From Sphingomonas endolithica (GTDB taxonomy: Bacteria > Pseudomonadota > Alphaproteobacteria > Sphingomonadales > Sphingomonadaceae): a stretch of 64,000 bases of DNA. The notes under the pieces are model-generated. The model saw nothing but the letters and a program-made list of their open reading frames with translations. It had not been told where the DNA came from and did not search any database. This document shows, piece after piece, positions 56,949 through 64,000 of this stretch. Positions within the stretch are counted from its first letter, which is position 1. Each line of letters opens with the position of its first letter. Location of the stretch: assembly GCF_025231525.1 (NCBI RefSeq), contig NZ_CP103057.1, positions 806,001-870,000 on the forward strand. Reading direction: 5' to 3'. The position numbers and the translations under genes are program-made.

Positions 56949-58364
56949 TTACAGGCGCGGTCGCCGGTGCGACCAGGGCAGTTCGCGTTCGAGCTGCCCG
57001 GCTAGTCGAAACAATGTCGCCTCGTCGGCGTAGCGGCCGGTGAACATCATGCCGATCGGCAGCCCCGAGGTTGACATGGCAAGCGGCAACGACATCGATG
57101 GCTGACCGGTGAAGTTGAACAAGGCGGGATAAGGAAACAGCGCCGCTTGTCGCTGCGAAACCTGGGCGGGGTCGGTCGAGGTACCGGTGATATAGCCGAT
57201 CGTGGGCGGTGGCGCGGTCATTACGGGCGACAGGAAGACGTCGAACGATTCGAATTGCGCCACCACCGCACGGGCCAGCATGCGCACCTCCTGCAGTGCG
57301 AGCAAGGCTGCCTCGCCGGTGATACGGCGCGACTGCATCAGCACGGCGGCGGTCAACGGCTCGATCTCCCCCGATTGTGGCTCTCGGCCCGCGCGCTCTA
57401 TGGTGCGCGCCATGCCGGCCGCCAGGTTGGCGCCCGACACGGCGACACGCGCCTGATAGATCGCGGTGACGTCGCCAAGCGAACGGGGGATCAGTTCATG
57501 CCCCAACGCTGCCAGATCCAGCACCACCCGTTCGAGCGCGGCTTGGACCTCAGGCTCTGGCGAGCCACCACCGGGGGTGTCGGCCGACCAAGCGATGCGC
57601 AATCGCCCCGGCGCCCGCGTCACCTCGTCGAGATAGGGGCCAGCCTTGGCGGGCACGGCATAAGGCGAGCCCGGTTCCGGCCGCCCCGTCACGTCGAGCA
57701 TCGCGGCGCTGTCGCGAATCGTGCGCGTCACGACATGATCGACGCAGAAGCCCGTTGCATAATCGAACCCGTCGGGCAGATTGGGGTTGCGATCGCGCGT
57801 CGGCTTGAGCCCGACCAGACCACAACATGCCGCAGGGATACGGATCGAGCCCAGACCATCGCTGGCATGAGCAAGCGGCACATAGCCCGCCGCCACCGCT
57901 GCCGCCGACCCGCCCGACGATCCGCCCGCCGCATGGTCTGTGTGCCAGGGATTGCGCACCGCGCCGTGCAATGCGGTCTCGACATTACCGACGATGCCGA
58001 ACTCCGAACTGGCGCCCCGGCCGATCGGGATCACCCCGCTGTCGCGGTAGCGCCGCATCAGCCCGCTATCGGCCTGATCAACCACGTTCGCGCAGAAGCG
58101 GCTGCCGGAAGTATTTGGCCAGCCTGCCACGCCAATGCCGAAGTCCTTGACCAGGAAGGGGACGCCGGCAAACACCCCCTCCCCGATCGGCTCGCGCGCC
58201 GCGGCCCGCGCCTCGTCAAATGCGCGGTAAACGATAGCGTTGATCGTGGGGTCGAGCCGCTCGATCCCTGCAATCGCCGCCTCGACAAGTTCAGCCGGCG
58301 ACACAGCACCGCTGCGCACCAGCGCGGCGAGCGCCAGGCCGTCATGCTCGGCATAATCATCCAT
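56949..58364 (-). CDS. amidase-signature-family amidase
   Basis: 471 residues with the Ser-cisSer-Lys triad: Lys73 (PFLVKDFG), Ser149 ([14 protein letters not shown]) and Ser173 ([14 protein letters not shown]). This family hydrolyses carboxamides; 6-aminohexanoate-cyclic-dimer hydrolase and other nitrogen-scavenging enzymes are related. No signal peptide, so cytoplasmic. It follows the TonB receptor gene of the second module by 100 nt on the same strand. Confidence 0.92.
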   Translation of the reverse strand: MDDYAEHDGLALAALVRSGAVSPAELVEAAIAGIERLDPTINAIVYRAFDEARAAAREPIGEGVFAGVPFLVKDFGIGVAGWPNTSGSRFCANVVDQADSGLMRRYRDSGVIPIGRGASSEFGIVGNVETALHGAVRNPWHTDHAAGGSSGGSAAAVAAGYVPLAHASDGLGSIRIPAACCGLVGLKPTRDRNPNLPDGFDYATGFCVDHVVTRTIRDSAAMLDVTGRPEPGSPYAVPAKAGPYLDEVTRAPGRLRIAWSADTPGGGSPEPEVQAALERVVLDLAALGHELIPRSLGDVTAIYQARVAVSGANLAAGMARTIERAGREPQSGEIEPLTAAVLMQSRRITGEAALLALQEVRMLARAVVAQFESFDVFLSPVMTAPPPTIGYITGTSTDPAQVSQRQAALFPYPALFNFTGQPSMSLPLAMSTSGLPIGMMFTGRYADEATLFRLAGQLERELPWSHRRPRL

Positions 58365-58464
58365 GGTCCGCTCCTGTTGTCGTCCTCCTTGTGCCGCGTC
58401 GCCAGCCGCCGCGCCACTCCCGGACGTTCCTCGGGAATGGCGCTGCGATTGTCTCAGCCGACCA

Positions 58465-61260
58465 TCAGAACCGCACGCTCACACCGAAATCGCCGTTGAA
58501 CGAATAGATCTGGCGCGCATAGGTCTGGTCCCTGGTCGTCTGATAGTAGCTAAGCGGTGCATTGGTGATGTTAGACAGCGCGCCGAACAGCTCGATGCCC
58601 TTAGTCACCTTGTAGCTCATCCGCGCATCGAGCGACGTGCGCCCGGCCTCGTAGATATCGGCGGCGGTCTTTTGCGTGGCATTGCCGACATTGGCGATGA
58701 ATGCGGTGCGGTACGCCACGGCGACGCGCGCCTCGAACGGACCCTTTTCGTAGAACAAGGCGGCGTTGGCGATCCAGTTCGATTGCCCGAAGAACGGAAT
58801 GTCCTCGGATTCACGCCCCGGCACCTTCACGTTCGACGTGACATAGGTCGCGTTGGCCGAGATGCCGAAGCCATCGAGCGGCGCCGGCAGGAAGGTCAGC
58901 CGGCGCTGCGCGTTCGCCTCGATGCCGTAGAGTTTCCCCGAATCCGCATTCTGCGGCTGCGACAGCGACAGCAAAGGAACGCCGGCAAAGCTGGTGTTCA
59001 GGATCGTCTGCGTGAAGACCGGGTTCTTTAGGTGCTTGTAGAAGGCGCCGACCGAGAAGATGCTCTCGGCGTCGGGATAATATTCCGCCGATACGTCGAG
59101 CCCCATCGACGTGTAGGGCTTCAGATCGGGGTTCCCCGCAGTGCCGGCCCCGGCTTCCTCGGTGAAGCTAGGCACAGAGGCATCGTAGTTGGGCCGCCCG
59201 ATCGTGTTGGTCCAGGCGGCCCGCAGCGTAAAATCACGACGCGGACGATAATTGAGGTGCACGCTGGGCAGGACGTGCGTGTACTTGTTGTCGAACGACA
59301 GCGGCGTGATGCCGGTCGTCGTGCGCAGCTGGAACGCATCGTAGCGCCCTTCGGTGCGCTCGACGCGCACGCCGCCAATCGCGTTCAGATCGCCAAACGT
59401 CAGACTGGCCATCGCGTAGCCGGCATAGATCTTTTCGTGGATATGATAATCGAGCGACTTGTCGTTGATCGCGGTCTGGCCGGCGTTGAGTGCGATCAGG
59501 TTGGGATGCGCGGCGTAATAATCGAGCACACCCTGATAGTTGATCGCCGGTCCGAAGGCGTAATCGCCATTGTAGAAATCGTCCGGTGTCGGCAAGGCCT
59601 GGCCAATGCTGCCGGGCGACGATGGTGCTGTCGGGACGGCGTCGCGCTGGGTTTGCGAGTTGTCGCGATCCTTGACGCGATCGATGAACTTGCCACCGAT
59701 CTTGATGAAGCTCGCCTCGTTGTCACCGAAATTGTATTTCAGGTCGGCGCGCACGGTGTTCAGATCCTCGTCGATCTGCTCGCGGCGCTCCCGGATGCGC
59801 CGCAGCGGGAAGGCATTGGGATCCGACAGGCGCGGGTCGATGGCGGAGAAGAGTGGACGATCCGAACTGAGGTCCAACGTCGCCGTCTGATTGGCGGCGG
59901 AGCGGAACTCGAGATCGTCGCGGATCGGCGTATGCTCCTGCGCATGGGCATAGGTATAATTCAGGTCGAGTTCGAACTGTCCGAACTTCAGCTCCGCGCC
60001 GGGCGAGACATTGTACAGCTTCTGCGTCTGATCGTTCTGGCGGAACTGGCGTGTGGCGCGGCCATTGGGGAAGCGGATCGAGGTGCGGTTCAGTACCGTC
60101 GGTGCCGGCGCGCTGTTGACCAGCGCGAAATTGAACTGGTCGCGCTCCTCGTGGTCGGTGAACTCGTCATAGATGGTGCGCACATAGACGCGCGTCTGGT
60201 CACTGGGACGCCAATCGAGATTGACGATGCCGCCGATCCGCTCGCGCATGATGCGGTAATCGTACAGCGTGTAGTTGGTCGGCGCGGTGACCCTCGTGCC
60301 GTTGGTCGTAAAGGCTGTCCAATTGGTCGGCTCGGCCGAATCGCTGTCGATGAAGCGCTTGGAATAGCTGCCCGCCACGACGATCCCGAACTGTTCGTCC
60401 GGTCCGAATTTCTGGCCATGCGTCGCGCTGCCACCAAAGCCGGTCTTGCCCGATTTGTCGTTATACGATCCGCGTACGCTGGCGAAGGTGAAGGGGGGCG
60501 TCTGGTCGAACGCCGTGGGCGTGACGATGTTGATGCTGCCGCCGATCGCATTGGCGTCATAGTCCGGCGTTACGGCCTTCACGACTTCGATCGAAGCAAC
60601 CAGATCGGACGGGATCGTGTCGAGCGCAACGCGGCGCCCCTCGGCTTCGGGAATACCGACGAGATTGCCGTCGACCATGACCTGGTTGAGATTGGGATCG
60701 ATGCCGCGCACCACGACATAGCGCGGCTCGCCCTGATCGATCTCGACCGACACGCCGGGCAGGCGTTGCAGCGCTTCCGCCGTATTGTAATCGGGCAGCT
60801 TGCCGATGCCGTCGGAGGATACGACGTCCGAGATGGTGGCCAGCGCGCGCTTGCGTTCGATCGACAGCACGCGCGAGGCACGCGATCCTGTAACGACGAT
60901 ATCACCGGCACCCTCGGCATCGGCCAGCGTCAACACGCCGTTCGCGGCAATCGCCTGATCGTCCGATGCGACGATATCGATGGTGAACGGCGCGTAGCCG
61001 GGCTCGTCGATGCGCAGCGTATGCGTGCCTGCAGTGACGCCGGTGAGAACGTAACGGCCGTCCTGATCGGTCGTCGCCTGGATCGAGCTCTGGTCGATCG
61101 TCACGCGCGCGCCCTGCACCGGGCGCTGCAGCGACGCACTGGTCACCACGCCGGTCACGTCGCTGGCCGCAGCAAGCGCCGGAATACCCACGCCAGCAAG
61201 CGCCAGCAGCTTGATCGCGCGCACCCCGGTGCGCCCGAGAACGGGAGAAATGAAACGCAT
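58465..61260 (-). CDS. TonB-dependent receptor with N-terminal carboxypeptidase-regulatory-like domain
   Basis: 931 residues from ATG 61260. A signal peptide (about 1-33, IPALAAAS) is followed by a CarboxypepD_reg-like beta-sandwich (about 34-115: VTGVVTSASLQRPVQGARVT, DGRYVLTGVTAGTHTLRIDE), a plug (IGKLPDYNTAEALQRLPGVS, GIDPNLNQVMVDG) and a barrel ending SFNGDFGVSVRF. Same TonB-Xanth-Caul group as the receptor at 52776. It is divergent from the second PhoD gene, so the two probably share control. Confidence 0.93.
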   Translation of the reverse strand: MRFISPVLGRTGVRAIKLLALAGVGIPALAAASDVTGVVTSASLQRPVQGARVTIDQSSIQATTDQDGRYVLTGVTAGTHTLRIDEPGYAPFTIDIVASDDQAIAANGVLTLADAEGAGDIVVTGSRASRVLSIERKRALATISDVVSSDGIGKLPDYNTAEALQRLPGVSVEIDQGEPRYVVVRGIDPNLNQVMVDGNLVGIPEAEGRRVALDTIPSDLVASIEVVKAVTPDYDANAIGGSINIVTPTAFDQTPPFTFASVRGSYNDKSGKTGFGGSATHGQKFGPDEQFGIVVAGSYSKRFIDSDSAEPTNWTAFTTNGTRVTAPTNYTLYDYRIMRERIGGIVNLDWRPSDQTRVYVRTIYDEFTDHEERDQFNFALVNSAPAPTVLNRTSIRFPNGRATRQFRQNDQTQKLYNVSPGAELKFGQFELDLNYTYAHAQEHTPIRDDLEFRSAANQTATLDLSSDRPLFSAIDPRLSDPNAFPLRRIRERREQIDEDLNTVRADLKYNFGDNEASFIKIGGKFIDRVKDRDNSQTQRDAVPTAPSSPGSIGQALPTPDDFYNGDYAFGPAINYQGVLDYYAAHPNLIALNAGQTAINDKSLDYHIHEKIYAGYAMASLTFGDLNAIGGVRVERTEGRYDAFQLRTTTGITPLSFDNKYTHVLPSVHLNYRPRRDFTLRAAWTNTIGRPNYDASVPSFTEEAGAGTAGNPDLKPYTSMGLDVSAEYYPDAESIFSVGAFYKHLKNPVFTQTILNTSFAGVPLLSLSQPQNADSGKLYGIEANAQRRLTFLPAPLDGFGISANATYVTSNVKVPGRESEDIPFFGQSNWIANAALFYEKGPFEARVAVAYRTAFIANVGNATQKTAADIYEAGRTSLDARMSYKVTKGIELFGALSNITNAPLSYYQTTRDQTYARQIYSFNGDFGVSVRF

Positions 61261-61351
61261 CGACAGACCCCTTGGCAGGCTGGATGCCTGCGTCGAACGG
61301 TCCGTTAAACGATAGCCATTACTCTCGTATGCGACTTGTAAGGTATTTATC

Positions 61352-61378
61352 TGACAACGATACTGCACTTTTGTGACA
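61352..61378. promoter_or_regulatory. possible PhoB-type direct repeat
   Basis: TGACA at 61352-61356 and 61374-61378 are spaced 22 bp (two 11-bp repeat units) in the AT-rich divergent region between TonB receptor and PhoD. A degenerate CTGCA lies between them. Suggestive only. Confidence 0.25.
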
Positions 61379-61440
61379 TGGTAATAATACTTAAAACTAT
61401 CATAATTGGCTGGTAGCGCCAGGCGAATCCTGGAGTTATC

Positions 61441-63075
61441 ATGTCTTTCATCCTGAACCGTCGATCGATCCTGCAAGCGGCCACGCTGCTGCCTGGCCTG
61501 GCGCTGCTACCATCCAGTCTTTCTGCCGCCGGCCCGGCCGCCGGCTTCACCCACTCGGTCGCGAGTGGCGACCCGAAGGTGGACAGCGTCGTGCTGTGGA
61601 CGCGCTTCGTGCCAACGGATGGCGGCACTACGGCGCTCAAGGTCGAGATTGCCGCTGATAGGCGCTTTATCCATATAGTATCGCGCGGATCGGCCTCTTC
61701 CAGCGCGATGACCGATTTCTGCGTGCACGCCTATCCGACTGGCCTCGAACCGGGCCGCTGGTATTACTATCGCTTCGTGGCGCCAAATGGCGAGACATCA
61801 CCGGTCGGACGTACGCGGACATTGCCCGCCGGCAAGCCCGGCAAGTTCCGCATCGGCGTTTTTTCCTGCGCCAATGCCACGTCGGGCTGGTTCAACGCCT
61901 ATGCCCATGCCGCAGCGCGCGATGATCTCGATCTGATCGTGCATCTTGGCGACTATATCTACGAGTCACCGGTCGATCGTTCCGATGCCCTGGCCGCCTT
62001 GGCAAAGGCGCGTGACGTTCAGCCGCGGGGCGAAGCGGTGTCGCTGGCAGACTACCGGCTGCGTTATGCCAGCTATCGCGCCGATCCCGGCCTGCAGGAA
62101 CTGCATCGCAATTTTCCCATGATCGCGATGTGGGACGATCACGAGACGGCGAACAACAGCTGGGAAGGTGGCGCGAAGAATCATGGGGCCCAAGACGGCC
62201 CCTGGGATGTCCGCAAGGCGGCCGGCGTGCGCGCGTTCCGTGAATGGCTGCCGATGCGCAACTCGGATTACGACCGCTACCAGATCGGCGATCTCGCCAC
62301 GCTGTTCCGGCTCGAAACCCGTCTGCTGGCCCGGTCGAAGCAACTGGAGATCGGTGCGGCCCTGTTCGGCGCCGGCGATCCGCGCGAGGCGATAGCCCGG
62401 TTCCGCGATGGCCCGCTGGCCGATCCGGCACGGACGATGATGGGGTCGACGCAGGAACGCTGGCTGGCAGACGGCCTAGCGGACTCCGCTGGCGGCGGCA
62501 CGCGCTGGCAGGTGCTCGCACAGCAAGTGATCGTGGCACCGACAAGACTGCCGAAGGTGTCTCCTGCCTGGTTTGCCCCCGGTGCCACGCCCAGCGGGCG
62601 CGACCAGGCCGAATTGGGCGCCGCCGCAGAGCTGGCCGATGCCGGCATACCGATGGGCCTGGACCGCTGGGACGGCTACCCCGCCGCCCGCACGCGGCTA
62701 CTCGCCGGTGCCGCCAAGGCACGGGCAAACCTTGTCGTACTGAGCGGCGACAGCCACAATGCCTGGGCCTATGAACTGGCTCATGAAGGCCGGCCCGTCG
62801 GTGTCGAATTTGCCGGCCACAGCGTGTCGTCGCTGGGCGTCGAAAAGCGCTTCGCCGGCGACGCCCTGACCATCGCGCAGGACTTCGTCGCCGCCAATCC
62901 CGGCCTCAAATGGTGCGAAACCAGCCGCCGCGGTTACATGGTGACCATTCTGACGCGCGACGCGGTAAGCAATGACTGGGTGTTCCTGCCCTCGCTTGAT
63001 ATTCAATCCACCGCCGTGCTCGACACGACGCGTCTGGTGTCGGAGCGGTCTTCCTACAGGTTGTCGCGCGCCTAG
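61441..63075 (+). CDS. PhoD-like alkaline phosphatase, Tat-exported (second copy)
   Basis: 544 residues; LNRRSILQAATLLPGLALLP (5-24) is a Tat signal. The N-terminal beta domain is followed by the phosphatase domain with GVFSCANATSGWFNAYAHAA, VHLGDYIYES, WDDHETANNSWEGGAKNH, LSGDSHNAWAYEL and EFAGHSVSSLG. It is diverged from the copy at 51138 and probably acts on other phosphoesters. CCTGGAG precedes the ATG. Divergent from the TonB receptor across 180 nt. Confidence 0.9.
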   Translation: MSFILNRRSILQAATLLPGLALLPSSLSAAGPAAGFTHSVASGDPKVDSVVLWTRFVPTDGGTTALKVEIAADRRFIHIVSRGSASSSAMTDFCVHAYPTGLEPGRWYYYRFVAPNGETSPVGRTRTLPAGKPGKFRIGVFSCANATSGWFNAYAHAAARDDLDLIVHLGDYIYESPVDRSDALAALAKARDVQPRGEAVSLADYRLRYASYRADPGLQELHRNFPMIAMWDDHETANNSWEGGAKNHGAQDGPWDVRKAAGVRAFREWLPMRNSDYDRYQIGDLATLFRLETRLLARSKQLEIGAALFGAGDPREAIARFRDGPLADPARTMMGSTQERWLADGLADSAGGGTRWQVLAQQVIVAPTRLPKVSPAWFAPGATPSGRDQAELGAAAELADAGIPMGLDRWDGYPAARTRLLAGAAKARANLVVLSGDSHNAWAYELAHEGRPVGVEFAGHSVSSLGVEKRFAGDALTIAQDFVAANPGLKWCETSRRGYMVTILTRDAVSNDWVFLPSLDIQSTAVLDTTRLVSERSSYRLSRA

Positions 63076-63382
63076 GTCGAGAATCACCGCTAAGCGCTGC
63101 AATTGACCGGCACTTGCGGCAATGAGCCAAATACAGTCGCTCAGCGCCCGCCTCGCGCTTCCTGACTTCGGATGCTCATTCATGAAGTTGTTAACCAACG
63201 CCGGTTGAAGCGTATCATCTGAAACGATGGGTTTGGCAATTGGGGCGCAGATATACACAAGCCTTGGTCGCCCCAAGCCGTTTGCGCGGCAGAGATGCCG
63301 AGCAGATTTCGCACCGCTACGCGACAAGGGCGTGCTGATCCCGGGCGCGGCAGCTCAGTCTCGCCTTGCTGAGGTCGCTCGT
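63076..63382. other. intergenic region, 307 nt, no gene recognised
   Basis: Short ORFs on both strands show no family features. No hairpin with a T-run follows the PhoD gene. Confidence 0.4.
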
Positions 63383-63583
63383 TCAAGCAGTGAGCGTTTG
63401 CCTTCGGATCGCATCAGCTACGGGTTGCAGTTCGGCGGGTGATCGAGGTGCGGCGACACTAAAGCCGATACCGCGATCGGCCCAACTTATGCGGTTGATG
63501 TCGCCTTCCACACTCGGCGTCATGCCCGCGGCCTTGTCGATCTCCATCGGTCGGCTAAGAACCGTGAGGCGGGTGTTCAAAGG
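63383..63583 (-). pseudogene. C-terminal gene fragment cut by the IS element (anti-sigma-like?)
   Basis: A 66-codon reading frame runs from the IS boundary to a stop at 63383. INRISWADRGIGFSVAAPRS followed by PAELQPVADAI is reminiscent of the C-terminal end of Sphingomonadales transmembrane anti-sigma factors, but this is a weak resemblance. The N-terminal part, if any, would lie beyond the IS, outside the window. Confidence 0.35.
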
Positions 63584-63646
63584 TGATCTGCCCCCCGCTG
63601 AGTGGCCCAGAGACTATGATAGTCTGGACCACGAAAGGGACGACAG

Positions 63647-63925
63647 ATGCCATTCAAGAAGCACAAGCCGGAAGAGATCATCGGGAAGCTGCGTGAAGTT
63701 GAGATCGTTCTGTCGCAGGGGGCATCGACTGCCGAAGCGTGCCGGCGGATCTCTGTCAGCGAACAAACCTATTACCGCTGGCGCAAGGAATATGGCGGTC
63801 TGAAAACCGACCAGGCACGGCGTATGAAGGATCTGGAAAAGGAGAATCTTCGGCTCCGCCGGGCGATCTCGGACCTGACGTTGGATAAGCTGATCTTGCA
63901 GGAGGCGGCGCGGGGAAACTTCTAA
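63647..63925 (+). CDS. IS3-family transposase OrfA (HTH protein)
   Basis: 92 residues: KKHKPEEIIGKLREVEIVLS, an HTH (STAEACRRISVSEQTYYRWR) and a leucine-zipper-like segment (MKDLEKENLRLRRAISDLTL). This is OrfA of the IS3 family (IS407-like group). It binds the terminal repeats and is normally joined to OrfB by a -1 frameshift. Confidence 0.92.
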   Translation: MPFKKHKPEEIIGKLREVEIVLSQGASTAEACRRISVSEQTYYRWRKEYGGLKTDQARRMKDLEKENLRLRRAISDLTLDKLILQEAARGNF

Positions 63926-64000
63926 GCCCCGCGCGGCGACGGCGTTGTATCGATCATGTGCGACGAGAGCTTCCGGTATCCGAGCGACGGGTCTGCCGGG
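63919..64000 (+). CDS. IS3-family transposase OrfB (5' part only)
   Basis: In the -1 frame relative to orfA the sequence reads KLLSPARRRRCIDHVRRELP then VSERRVCR, the usual beginning of IS407-type OrfB, before the DDE integrase domain. The window ends here. The exact start or frameshift point is not resolved. Confidence 0.75.

Larger units (their letters stand above)
63584..64000 (+). mobile_element. IS3-family insertion sequence, left end (right end outside window)
   Basis: The left end starts TGATCTGCCCCCCGCTGAGT at 63584, a TG-initiated terminus usual for IS3, 63 nt before orfA. orfA is followed by the start of an overlapping orfB in the -1 frame. The target duplication cannot be seen because the right end is missing. 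Confidence 0.8.

Overview
The window looks like about 64 kb of chromosome from a Sphingomonas-like alphaproteobacterium (Sphingomonadaceae). The grounds are high GC, two TonB-dependent receptors of the Xanthomonas/Caulobacter type, a DUF4170 gene, a gene-transfer-agent-like terminase pair, two promoters with the alphaproteobacterial EcfG pattern (GGAAC-N16-NGTT), and two families of palindromic repeats of the kind common in sphingomonads. Assignment rests on sequence reading only; no database search was run.

Layout. 1-5.4 kb: tail of an HxlR regulator, two Tat-exported ferritin-like proteins, a drug-type MFS transporter and an alpha/beta hydrolase behind an EcfG-type promoter. 5.4-9.4 kb: eno-ftsB on the minus strand, facing a four-gene operon of small envelope proteins behind a second EcfG-type promoter, then DUF4170. 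9.6-15.8 kb (minus): carA-rraB-carB, greA and a rhomboid-fold protein lacking the catalytic residues. 15.9-21.9 kb (plus): yqeY, a DUF559 nuclease gene, dnaG, rpoD and a lipoprotein. 22-25.9 kb (minus): terminase small and large subunits, then a muramidase and a secreted partner. 26-32 kb (plus): a Phd/YefM-PAS fusion, MoxR ATPase, CHAP protein, VWA protein, aldo-keto reductase, phosphoesterase.

32-48 kb is an accessory block built of regulator/target pairs: FUSC, an interrupted hydrolase, three LysR genes, EamA, NmrA-like, SDR/TetR, aldo-keto reductase plus MFS, and a MarR gene followed by a PaoABC-like molybdenum aldehyde oxidoreductase operon. 48-63 kb holds an MFS transporter with a degenerate ROK regulator, then two PhoD phosphatase/TonB receptor modules separated by a TetR regulator and an amidase. 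An IS3-family element enters at 63.58 kb and runs off the right edge.

The most interesting themes are: (i) a palindromic repeat that occurs four times within 1.7 kb, inserted in frame in carA and bracketing a DUF559 nuclease gene; (ii) a terminase pair with no portal or capsid genes, its large subunit carrying a different in-frame repeat insertion, next to a muramidase/secreted-protein pair and a Phd-PAS fusion; (iii) catalytically dead or broken paralogues (rhomboid, ROK, a hydrolase with one Trp-to-stop change).
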